This document shows positions 41,654-49,472 of a stretch of DNA of 64,000 nt, in pieces; position 1 is the first letter of the stretch, and each line of letters begins with the position of its first letter. This DNA comes from Saccharothrix longispora (lineage in GTDB: Bacteria > Actinomycetota > Actinomycetes > Mycobacteriales > Pseudonocardiaceae): contig NZ_NSDM01000003.1 in assembly GCF_030852425.1 (NCBI RefSeq), forward strand, positions 124,001 to 188,000, read 5' to 3'. A program made the translations under genes and the position numbers. The notes beneath the pieces were generated by a model. The model ran no database searches and was not told where the DNA came from. It saw nothing but the letters and a program-made list of their open reading frames with translations.

Positions 41654-42597
41654 GCCGGGCGCACCGGCAGGTCCACGTCGCGGTCGCGCAGGCCGGCGCC
41701 CAGGCGGCGGACGTGCTCGCCGGTGCCCACGACGTCGAAGTGCGCCCGCAGCGCGCCGAGCACCCAGCCGAGGAACGCGACCTTGCGCGCGCCGGGCACC
41801 GCCATGCCGGGGAAGAACCCCATGCCGGGGGCCTCGGCCGCGCCCAGCACGTCCGTGGGGTGCAGCAGCAGCGAGGGCTGCACCCCGCGCGCCCGGCACA
41901 GCCGCAGCGCGGTCCGGAAGTACCCGCGGGCCAAGCGGGGCGAGACCTGGTGCAGCTGGAGCAGGTACGAGCCGTGGATCGGCACGCGCAGCAGCGGCAT
42001 CGTGGTGACCGGCAGCTCGACCAGGCCGGGGCCGACGCGCCAGCGGTAGGCGGTGTTGGGCGCGCGGACCCGGCCGAAGCCGCCGAACAGGTCGTCCGCG
42101 CCGCCGTCGGGCGCGGTGCGGTTGTGGTAGGCGCGGGCCAGCGGTCCGATCCAGGTGGGCAGGGTGCTGGCGTCGTAGTGGTAGCCGCGCTCGGCGAGGA
42201 GCCCGAGCAGGGTGGGGGTGACGCTGTAGCCGGGGCCGCGGAACCCGGTGGGGCGCGGCGCGCCGGCGGCGGTGATCGCGTCCTCGGTGCGGACCAGCTC
42301 GGCCTCCAGCTCGACGCGGGAGTAGCGGTGCAGCCACGGCTCGTGGCCGTACGAGTGGTTGGCGACCTCGTGCCCGGCCGCCGCGATGTCGGCCACGGCG
42401 CGCGCGCCGTCCTCGCGCTCGGCGTCCGCGCCGACCACGAACACGGTCGTGGTCAGGCCGTGCTCGCCGAAGACCTCCAGCAGGCGGGGCACGGCGGTGG
42501 GCAGGAAGCTCGGGCGGCCCTCCCACGCCGGGTCGCCGTGCGTCTTGAGGTAGGCCCAGAGGTTGTCCAGGTCGAGCGAGACGCTGGCGGTGCTCAT
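41650..42597 (-). CDS. Polysaccharide deacetylase (NodB/CE4 family)
   Basis: 315 aa, ATG 42597 overlapping the transporter stop (ATGA). NodB-homology: SLDLDNLWAYLKTHG carries the first Asp pair, TTTVFVVGADAE, then GHEVANHSYGHEPW with the zinc His-x3-His, and FRGPGYSVTPTLL. No signal peptide is apparent, so it may act inside or need another route. It would remove N-acetyl groups from a polysaccharide precursor. The C-terminal 120 residues (HPTDVLGAAEAPGMGF) follow PuuE-like deacetylases. Confidence 0.82.
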   Translation of the reverse strand: MSTASVSLDLDNLWAYLKTHGDPAWEGRPSFLPTAVPRLLEVFGEHGLTTTVFVVGADAEREDGARAVADIAAAGHEVANHSYGHEPWLHRYSRVELEAELVRTEDAITAAGAPRPTGFRGPGYSVTPTLLGLLAERGYHYDASTLPTWIGPLARAYHNRTAPDGGADDLFGGFGRVRAPNTAYRWRVGPGLVELPVTTMPLLRVPIHGSYLLQLHQVSPRLARGYFRTALRLCRARGVQPSLLLHPTDVLGAAEAPGMGFFPGMAVPGARKVAFLGWVLGALRAHFDVVGTGEHVRRLGAGLRDRDVDLPVRPA

Positions 42598-43418
42598 GCC
42601 GCCGCCCGCGCGGGTGTGCGGGCGACCCGGTCGGCGGAGCCGAGCAGCAGGACGCCGGACACGACGAGCGCGACGCCCACCGCGACCCACCACTCGCGGC
42701 CGGGCGTGATGCGGTCGCCGAGCGCGGCGATGCCGACGACGGAGGTGATCACGACGGTGGTGGCGTCCATGGTGGCGGCGGTGGGGGTCGCCGGGCCGCG
42801 GCGCAGGGCGAGGACGAGGTAGGACTGGCCGACCAGGGCCGCGAACAGGGTCAGCCAGGCCAGCGGGTGGAACACGAGGGCGGGCAGGGGCCCGTCGGCG
42901 ATCGTGCGGCTGGTGATCGCCACGACGGCGAACGCGAGGCCGGCCAGCGCGGCGAGCGGAACGACGCCCGCCACCCACCGCTGCACCAGGACCAGCGCGA
43001 GGACGGGCAGCCCGAACAGCAGCAGCCCGGGGCCGGTCGGCACGTCGTGCGCGGTCGACGGGGTGGCCGCGGCGACCAGCAGCACGAGCCCGGCGGCCAT
43101 CACGACGAGCACGGCGACCTCGACGGACCGCACGCGCCAGCCGAGCGCGAGGACGCCGAAGGCGGTGGCCAGCCCGACCGCGCACGACGACCCGGCCTGC
43201 ACGAGGTACAGCGGCAGCTCGGCGCGGGCGAGGAACGCGAGCGCGAACCCGGCCACCTGACCGCCGAAGCCGAGCAGGTACAGGCGGTCGCGCAGGAGCC
43301 GGGCCAGCAGCCCGAGCCCGCTCGTCGTGTCGTCGGCGCGGCGGGAGGCGACGGACTGGGCGACGATGCCCAGCGCGTACATCACCGCGGACGCGGCGAG
43401 TTCGAGGTAACCAGTCAC
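42594..43418 (-). CDS. EamA/DMT-type membrane transporter
   Basis: 274 aa, about nine to ten hydrophobic helices in two repeat halves, as in small DMT transporters or nucleotide-sugar carriers. GTG 43418 has GGAAGAG five bases upstream. First gene of the nine-gene polysaccharide operon, so its job may be export of a precursor or of a lipid-linked sugar. The 5' gap to 43620 is non-coding and contains a divergent promoter area and a hairpin. Confidence 0.78.
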   Translation of the reverse strand: MTGYLELAASAVMYALGIVAQSVASRRADDTTSGLGLLARLLRDRLYLLGFGGQVAGFALAFLARAELPLYLVQAGSSCAVGLATAFGVLALGWRVRSVEVAVLVVMAAGLVLLVAAATPSTAHDVPTGPGLLLFGLPVLALVLVQRWVAGVVPLAALAGLAFAVVAITSRTIADGPLPALVFHPLAWLTLFAALVGQSYLVLALRRGPATPTAATMDATTVVITSVVGIAALGDRITPGREWWVAVGVALVVSGVLLLGSADRVARTPARAAA

Positions 43419-43562
43419 GCGACTCTTCCCTGCACCGTGCGCGGGCGTGATCCCGGCGACGGTGGGGCAGCGTAGAGCCGGACGACCGGCGTCTCGTTCG
43501 AGCGATAGGGCGTTACTCGATCGAGGGATAACCCTGACTACGCAACGAGATCGCTGGGCCGT

Positions 43563-43583
43563 GTTGCCGAACCGGCAACTTTT
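43563..43583 (+). terminator. Hairpin plus T-run before the methyltransferase
   Basis: GTTGCCG-AAC-CGGCAAC followed by TTTT, rare in such GC-rich DNA. It resembles an intrinsic terminator reading toward the methyltransferase, 38 bases before its ATG, so it might be an attenuator. Also nearby is the palindrome CTCGATCGAG at about 43517. Confidence 0.4.
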
Positions 43584-43620
43584 GTTGTCACCCTGCCGAG
43601 TGCTCTCGCACGATGGCGGT

Positions 43621-44250
43621 ATGACGACGGCGGAGCAGAACTGGGATGACCTCTACCGCGAACGCGGACAGGAGACCGGGCGGGCGTGGACGGGCAAGCC
43701 GAACGAGCTGCTGGTGCGCGAGGTCGGCCACCTCGACCCCGGCACAGCGCTGGACCTCGGGTGCGGCGAGGGCGGCGACGCCCTGTGGCTCGCCTCGCGG
43801 GGGTGGCGGGTGACGGGGGTCGACGTGTCGGGGGTGGCCCTGGCCCGCGCCGGGGCGGCGGCGGCCGAGGCCGGCGTGGCGGACCTGGTGGACTGGCAGC
43901 GGCACGACCTGTCGCGGTCGTTCCCGGACGGGGAGTTCGACCTGGTGTCGGCGCAGTTCCTGCACTCGCAGTGGGCGGCGGAGGGCGAGCGCGACGGCAT
44001 CCTGGCCCGCGCGGCGGCGGCCGTCGCGCCGGGCGGCGTGCTGCTGGTCGTCGGGCACGCGGGCTGGCCGTCGTTCATCACCGAGCCGCCGTTCGAGCAC
44101 CACTTCCCCACCAACGCCGAGGTGCTGACCGCCCTCGACCTCGGTGACGGGTGGGTGGTCGAGGTGGACGAGGCCGTCGAGCGGGAGGTCTCGCACGGCG
44201 ACCAGCACGGCACGCGCCGCGACAACGTGCTCCGGCTGCGGCGGGCTTAG
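43621..44250 (+). CDS. SAM-dependent methyltransferase
   Basis: 209 aa from ATG 43621. Class I methyltransferase fold with motif I ALDLGCGEGGDALWLA (residues 43-58), GVDVSGVALARA as motif II, and FDLVSAQFLHSQW as motif IV. Substrate not predictable; it resembles small cytosolic enzymes of the thiopurine/tellurite-resistance kind. It converges with the sirtuin gene, overlapping by four bases. Confidence 0.85.
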   Translation: MTTAEQNWDDLYRERGQETGRAWTGKPNELLVREVGHLDPGTALDLGCGEGGDALWLASRGWRVTGVDVSGVALARAGAAAAEAGVADLVDWQRHDLSRSFPDGEFDLVSAQFLHSQWAAEGERDGILARAAAAVAPGGVLLVVGHAGWPSFITEPPFEHHFPTNAEVLTALDLGDGWVVEVDEAVEREVSHGDQHGTRRDNVLRLRRA

Positions 44251-45122
44251 GCCCCCAGGCGCTCGACCAGCGAGGTGAGGGCGGGACCCAGGGGCAGGTC
44301 GACGCGGGTGGTCGCGCAGGCGTCGCCCCTGGTCTCGCCCCGGTTGACGATCAGCACCGGCTTCCCGTCGCCCGCCGCCCGCCGGACGAACCGCAGGCCG
44401 GACATGACGGTCAGCGAGGACCCCAGCACGAGCAGGGCGTCGGCGTCGTCCACCCGCCGGTAGCACTCGTCGACGCGCGCGCGGGGCACGTTCTCGCCGA
44501 AGAACACCACGTCGGGCTTGAGCACGCCGCCGCAGTCGGCGCAGTCCACCGGCCGGAACCCGCGCACCTGGTCGTCCGGGAGGTCCACGTCGCCGTCGGG
44601 GTTGACCCCGGTGGCGGCGCCGCCGAACGCCGGGTTGGCGGCGCGCAGCCTGCGGTCCAGCTCCTCGCGGGGGCTCGTGCGCCGGCACGACAGGCAGACG
44701 ACCCGGTCGAGGCCGCCGTGCAGTTCGACCACGTCGGGCGTGCCGGCCGCCTGGTGCAGGCCGTCGACGTTCTGCGTGATGACGCCCGACAGGTGCCCCC
44801 GGGCCACCAGCCGCGCCACGGCGCGGTGACCGGCGTTGGGCGCGGCGCGGGCGATGGTGCGCCACCCGAGGTGGCTGCGCGCCCAGTAGCGGCGCCTGCC
44901 CTCGACGCTGCCGGTGAACTCGTCGTAGGTCATCGGGGTGTGCTTGCGCAGGCTGCCGCCGGCGCCCCGGTAGTCGGGGATGCCGGACTCGGTCGACAGC
45001 CCCGCGCCGCTGAGCACCAGCACGCGGCCCGCGCCGACGACCCGCACGACGTCTTCCAGGCTCGTGGTGCGCGGCAGCGGCGCACCGGTGGACGTCCAGC
45101 TCAGGGTCGGCCGCGTCCGCAT
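44247..45122 (-). CDS. cobB: NAD-dependent protein deacylase, sirtuin
   Basis: 291 aa from ATG 45122. Sir2 motifs are complete: GAGLSTESGIPDYR near 40-53, TQNVDGLHQ near 115-123, catalytic HGG, and zinc cysteines CLSC and CADC near 144-200, plus GSSL. Cytosolic deacylation of lysines using NAD. The C-terminus lacks extra domains. The gene is adjacent to a methyltransferase and an M28 peptidase without clear functional link. Confidence 0.9.
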   Translation of the reverse strand: MRTRPTLSWTSTGAPLPRTTSLEDVVRVVGAGRVLVLSGAGLSTESGIPDYRGAGGSLRKHTPMTYDEFTGSVEGRRRYWARSHLGWRTIARAAPNAGHRAVARLVARGHLSGVITQNVDGLHQAAGTPDVVELHGGLDRVVCLSCRRTSPREELDRRLRAANPAFGGAATGVNPDGDVDLPDDQVRGFRPVDCADCGGVLKPDVVFFGENVPRARVDECYRRVDDADALLVLGSSLTVMSGLRFVRRAAGDGKPVLIVNRGETRGDACATTRVDLPLGPALTSLVERLGA

Positions 45123-45153
45123 GCCACCCAGGTTACGTGGCGCGGACGCGTGC

Positions 45154-47358
45154 CTACAGCCGGAACACCGCCCGCACCAGGGCCGCGTCGAACGCCCGGT
45201 TGCCGGACTGGACCGGCATGGTGTCGCCGGGACGCGGCCCGACCAGGACCGCGGCCCGGGGCGGGAGGCCGGTCGAGTGGTCGGCCAGGACGACCGTGAG
45301 GGGTGCGCCCGGGTCGAGCTCGCAGACGAGGTCGCGCGGTGCGGAGCCGTACAGCTCCAGGACGCGGGCGCCCAGGTCCAGGTCGCCGGCGCGGCAGTCG
45401 CCCGCCGGGAGGGTGACCTGGGTGCGCCACGCGGACGGGGTCGGGGTGACCCGGAACGTGACGGTGCGCCGCTCGCCCGTCGTGCTGCCGAGCACCTCGG
45501 CGGTGGGGGCCGGCAGGTCCAGGTCGGGGGCGTCGGCGCGCATCAGCCCGGTGGTGAGCATCGGGTACTCGTCGGTCAGCGTCACGCGCTCGGGGTCGTC
45601 ACCGAGGACCCTCGACGTCCACTCGTCGGGTCGCGGGTCGGCGGAGAGCCACGACGACTCCCCCGTCTCGTCGTCCTGGAGGTAGATCAGCGAGTTCGGG
45701 CGCTGCTCGGCCTCGGTGAAGTCGACGCGCACGACGCCGACCGCCACCAGGGCCACCGCGAGCGCCGCCGCCACCGGCGCCGAGAGCCGGGGCAGGTCGA
45801 TCAGCAGCGGGAACAGGAGGACGCCCGCCAGCAGCGCGAACACCACGCCGGCGGCGGCCAGCGGCATGCCCAGGGCCACCAGGAGGGTGCCCACCAGGGG
45901 CGGGTGGACCACCGCGGCGGCCAGCGGCGGCAGCACGAACAGCCGCGGGGACCACAGCGCGGGCAGGCCCAGCAGCAGCGGCCACTGGAACAGGAAGCTC
46001 GCCCCCGGCACGAGCAGCGCCGACGCGACCAGCAGCACGGCGGTCAGGACGAGCGCCCCGGCGAGCGCCTCGGTCCGCGTGCAGCGCCGCAGCGGGCGCA
46101 CCGCCGCCAGCAGGGCGGTCAGGCCGAGGAGCAGGAACCCGGCGACGAACCAGCCCCGCTCGTACGGCTCGGACAGCGCGAGGAAGCCCAGCTCCGGTCG
46201 CACTGCGGCGACCAGCGCCCACACCCCGAACGCCGCGCCGCCCGCCACCACGACCGCGCCGGCCGACACCGCCGCCGCGAACAGCACCCGCCGCCACGCC
46301 GACCGTCCCCTGCGGACGAACAGCACCACGCCCAGGCCCAGCGCGGTCAGCAGGGCGAGCACCACCGCGAACCACACCGGGTAGTGCACCAGCACGCGGG
46401 AGAACAGGTCGAAGTACACCGCCGACGAGCCGTCCACGGTCCGCAGGTCGCGGTCGCCCAGCGCCCGCACCAGGCCGACCATCGTCTCGCCGTGGTGCTG
46501 GAGGCTGCCCCGGTCCAGCCGCTCCAGGTCGTCGTAGGGCGAGTGGTAGTCGTGCACGTGTTCGATGAACGCGCTGTTCAGCCCTCGTGCGCCCGCGTCC
46601 AGGAACACCGAGAAGTCGCTGTAGTTCGGCATCCGCCGGTACACCTCGTAGGCCAGCGAGTTCGCGATCGGCCTGCTCGACGCCCCGGCGAACGCGTCCA
46701 CCAGCGGGCCGTTGCCGGGCCCGGTCTGGAACATCCACACCGGGCCGCCGCTGCCCCGCGCCTCCCAGTTGAGCACCGCGCCGTACTCCCCGACGCCGTG
46801 GCGCCGCACGAACGCCTCCGCGCCGAGCGTCCCCGCCTCCTCGCCGTCGGTGAACAGGAACACCACGTCGTTGCGCACGCCGGAGGTCGTCAGCGCCCGC
46901 AGGGTCTCCAGCATCGCCGCGACCGCCGCGCCGTCGTCGGCCGCGCCGGGACCGGTCGGCACCGAGTCGTGGTGCGCGACCAGCAGCAACGCCTTGCCGC
47001 CGCTCAGCGCCGGGTCGGAGCCGCGCACCCGCGCCACCACGTTGTGCGCGGTCGCCACGCGCTCCACGTCCCGCCACCGGTGGACCACGTCGTCGGACTC
47101 CACGGTCACCTCGGCGCCCAGGTCGCGGGCCGTGCGCACGAGGTGGTCGCGGACCCGTTCGTTGTCCGCCGAACCGATCGGGTGGGGTCGCTGCGCGATC
47201 TCCCGCAGGTGCTCCTCGGCCCGGCCGGCGGCGAACGCGTCCGCCGGGGCGTCGGCGACGGGCGCGGGCGGGCGGAACGCCAGCACGGCCAGCGCGGCCA
47301 CCGCGGCGAGCACCGCGAGCAGCACCGGCGACCAGCGGGAACGGGCGTCCTCGATCAT
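45154..47358 (-). CDS. Membrane-bound M28 zinc peptidase, vacuolar-membrane-protease-like
   Basis: 734 aa. One N-terminal membrane anchor (residues 12-28), then an extracytoplasmic M28 domain (about 40-310) with zinc motifs VAHHDSVPTGPGAADDG, FTDGEEAG, and EHVHDYHSPYDDL. Residues about 325-565 comprise roughly eight transmembrane segments, and the last 170 residues form an outer beta-rich domain. The arrangement is that of FXNA/Pff1-type proteases, unusual among bacterial aminopeptidases, which mostly are soluble. Substrate is unknown. Divergent from the HTH gene at 47487. Confidence 0.85.
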   Translation of the reverse strand: MIEDARSRWSPVLLAVLAAVAALAVLAFRPPAPVADAPADAFAAGRAEEHLREIAQRPHPIGSADNERVRDHLVRTARDLGAEVTVESDDVVHRWRDVERVATAHNVVARVRGSDPALSGGKALLLVAHHDSVPTGPGAADDGAAVAAMLETLRALTTSGVRNDVVFLFTDGEEAGTLGAEAFVRRHGVGEYGAVLNWEARGSGGPVWMFQTGPGNGPLVDAFAGASSRPIANSLAYEVYRRMPNYSDFSVFLDAGARGLNSAFIEHVHDYHSPYDDLERLDRGSLQHHGETMVGLVRALGDRDLRTVDGSSAVYFDLFSRVLVHYPVWFAVVLALLTALGLGVVLFVRRGRSAWRRVLFAAAVSAGAVVVAGGAAFGVWALVAAVRPELGFLALSEPYERGWFVAGFLLLGLTALLAAVRPLRRCTRTEALAGALVLTAVLLVASALLVPGASFLFQWPLLLGLPALWSPRLFVLPPLAAAVVHPPLVGTLLVALGMPLAAAGVVFALLAGVLLFPLLIDLPRLSAPVAAALAVALVAVGVVRVDFTEAEQRPNSLIYLQDDETGESSWLSADPRPDEWTSRVLGDDPERVTLTDEYPMLTTGLMRADAPDLDLPAPTAEVLGSTTGERRTVTFRVTPTPSAWRTQVTLPAGDCRAGDLDLGARVLELYGSAPRDLVCELDPGAPLTVVLADHSTGLPPRAAVLVGPRPGDTMPVQSGNRAFDAALVRAVFRL

Positions 47359-47449
47359 CCGGTGACCTTAAGCCGGCCGTCGTCCACGAAGCACGGGGGA
47401 ACGTTCGCGGCCCCGCATCCGGACGCTTCCGGCGGACGCGGTCACCGCG

Positions 47450-47455
47450 TAGCGT
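47450..47455 (+). promoter_or_regulatory. -10 element TAGCGT of the HTH gene
   Basis: TAGCGT lies 31 bases before the ATG and upstream of a GGAGGAGG ribosome site, so a short leader is expected. It is the same hexamer as before the monooxygenase gene. Confidence 0.4.
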
Positions 47456-47486
47456 CAGCCGGTGGTCCGGCGACGGAGGAGGTTCG

Positions 47487-48410
47487 ATGGACATCCGGGA
47501 CGACGTCGTGCGGGAGGACCCGTTCGCGACCGCGCTGCGGGCCGCGATCACCGCCCGCGGCCTGGGCCTGGACCGCATCCAGGAGCGGCTGCGCCACCGC
47601 GGCACCACGATCAGCGTGGCCGCGCTGAGCTACTGGCAGTCGGGTCGCCGCAGGCCGGAGCGCCGCGGGTCGCTGGTGGCCGTGCGGCACCTGGAGGAGG
47701 TGCTGGACGTGCCGCCGGGGTCGCTGACCGCGCTGCTCGGCGCGCCCCGGGCCCGTGGGCGGACCAAGCGTCCGTTCCACGGGCCGTCGCTGGAGGAGAT
47801 GTGGCCGGCGCGGGCGCGGCTGGGGCCGCTGCTGTCGCGCGTCGACACCGACACCGACGAGGCGCTGACCCGCATCTCGCTGCACGTGCAGGTGGAGGTC
47901 GCGGCGGACCGGGGCCTGCGCACCGTGCGCACCCGCCAGGTGCTGCGCGCCAACCGGGACGGCGTGGACCGCTGGCTCACCGTCCAGGACACCACGGAGA
48001 ACGGCCCGGCGCCGTCGATCGTGCCGCTGCGGTCGTGCCGGCTGGGCCGGGTCGCGCGGGACGAGCGGACCGGCGTGGTCGCGGCGGAACTGCTGTTCGA
48101 CCGGCCGCTGGCGCGCGGCGAGACGATCGTCGTCGAGCACGGCACGGACATGGTCGGCCCGCCGTACCCGCGCGGTGACGACACCTACTGCCGCAAGTTC
48201 CGCGCGCCGATCCACGACTACGTGGTGGAGGTGCGGTTCGACCCGGCCGAGCTGCCGGTGTCGTGCCACCACTACACGATGACGCCCGAGCACTCGGACC
48301 CCGAGCACCACCGGCGGATGCCGGTGACGCCGGACGGCTACACGCACGCCGTGGCGCTGGGCTTCGGCCCCGGCACGTTCTGCGTGGGCTGGCGGTGGCC
48401 GGACGATTAA
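47487..48410 (+). CDS. HTH protein with an unrecognised C-terminal domain
   Basis: 307 aa with a strong GGAGGAGG ribosome site. Residues 12-75 form an XRE-like HTH (LDRIQERLRHRGTTISVAALSYWQSG, then RRPERRGSLVAVRHLEEVLDVPPG). Residues 100-307 form a conserved-looking beta-rich domain (VQVEVAADRGLRTVRTRQVLRAN, then a late histidine/aspartate-rich HHYTMTPEHSDPEHHRRMP). The domain is unassigned; it may bind a metal or small ligand. It precedes the GNAT gene by 16 bases, so they may be an operon. Confidence 0.72.
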   Translation: MDIRDDVVREDPFATALRAAITARGLGLDRIQERLRHRGTTISVAALSYWQSGRRRPERRGSLVAVRHLEEVLDVPPGSLTALLGAPRARGRTKRPFHGPSLEEMWPARARLGPLLSRVDTDTDEALTRISLHVQVEVAADRGLRTVRTRQVLRANRDGVDRWLTVQDTTENGPAPSIVPLRSCRLGRVARDERTGVVAAELLFDRPLARGETIVVEHGTDMVGPPYPRGDDTYCRKFRAPIHDYVVEVRFDPAELPVSCHHYTMTPEHSDPEHHRRMPVTPDGYTHAVALGFGPGTFCVGWRWPDD

Positions 48411-48426
48411 CCGGTCGACACCGGCG

Positions 48427-49416
48427 GTGACCGCGGCGCACGATGCCGCCGTGGTCACCGACACCCTTCCCGCCGGCCTCGTCTCCCGGCCGGCGACGAT
48501 CGACGACGCGGAGGCGGTCCTCACCCTGGTCAGGGCGTACACGACGGCCGTGGCGGGGTTCGCCGACTGCACGCTCGCCGATGTCCGCGACGAGCTGGGC
48601 AGGCCCGGTCGCCGGCCCGAGCGCGACGCGTGGCTGGTGTTCGACGCCGCGGGCGCGCCGGTCGGCTACGGCACCGCCGACGCGCGCGACGGCGGCGAGG
48701 TCGACGTGGACGTGGTGTCGGCGGACCCGGCGGTCGTCGACTGGCTGTTCGCGCGGGCGCTCGACCGGGCGCGGGAGGTCGGCCGGGAGGCCGGGCACGC
48801 CGAGGTGCGCGTCGACCAGGGCGTCCACCGGGACGACGAGGCGCTGCGCGCCACCGTGACCGCCCTGGGGTTCGCGCACGCCACCACGTTCCGGCGGATG
48901 CGGGTCGACCACGCCGGCGACGTGCCGCCGCCCGCGCCGGTCGCCGGGCTGGTGCTGCGGCAGGCGCTGGACGAGGACGTGCGGCGCGCCGTGCACGCGG
49001 TGTGGAACGCCTCGTTCGCCGGGCAGTTCGGGTTCACGCCGACGACCTACGAGGCGTGGCACGAGAAGCTGGAGGGGAAGTCGACCTCCGACTGGGGGGA
49101 GGTGTGGCTCGCCGAGCTGGACGGCGCGCCCGCCGGGTTCCTGGAGTGCACCGACCAGTTCCGCGACGAGGGTTCCGGGTACGTCGGCCACCTGGGCGTG
49201 GTGCCGGCGGCACGGGGGCGCGGCGTGGCCGGGCACCTGCTGCGGCACGCGTTCCACCGGCACGCGGCGGCGGGCCTCGGGGGCACGCTCCTGCACGTCG
49301 ACTCGAACAACCCGACGCCCGCGCAGGGCCTGTACGAGTCGGCCGGCATGCGGCCGGTCCTGGTGATCGACGTGTGGCGGGCGACGCTCCCGACCGCTCA
49401 GGACGTCCGCGCGTAG
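48427..49416 (+). CDS. Tandem GNAT acetyltransferase, mycothiol-synthase-like
   Basis: 329 aa from GTG 48427 (GTG 48451 also possible). Two GNAT folds: one at residues 18-150, degenerate, and one at 170-325 with the acetyl-CoA loop VVPAARGRGVAGHLLRHA and VDSNNPTPAQGLYESAGM. Tandem GNATs are typical of mycothiol synthase MshD, but several other small-molecule acetyltransferases have this form and the conserved MshD substrate residues were not checked. The gap to the upstream HTH gene is 16 bases. The gene converges with a kinase gene. Confidence 0.78.
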   Translation: MTAAHDAAVVTDTLPAGLVSRPATIDDAEAVLTLVRAYTTAVAGFADCTLADVRDELGRPGRRPERDAWLVFDAAGAPVGYGTADARDGGEVDVDVVSADPAVVDWLFARALDRAREVGREAGHAEVRVDQGVHRDDEALRATVTALGFAHATTFRRMRVDHAGDVPPPAPVAGLVLRQALDEDVRRAVHAVWNASFAGQFGFTPTTYEAWHEKLEGKSTSDWGEVWLAELDGAPAGFLECTDQFRDEGSGYVGHLGVVPAARGRGVAGHLLRHAFHRHAAAGLGGTLLHVDSNNPTPAQGLYESAGMRPVLVIDVWRATLPTAQDVRA

Positions 49417-49453
49417 CGGACCTCCGCCGACCCCCGATCACCTCGGCGCGGGC

Positions 49454-49470
49454 GGCGCGGTCGCCGCGCC
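49454..49470. terminator. Hairpin between GNAT and kinase genes
   Basis: GGCGCGG-TCG-CCGCGCC, a perfect seven-base stem with a three-base loop, just before the kinase stop codon on the opposite strand. Confidence 0.5.
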
Positions 49471-49472
49471 GG

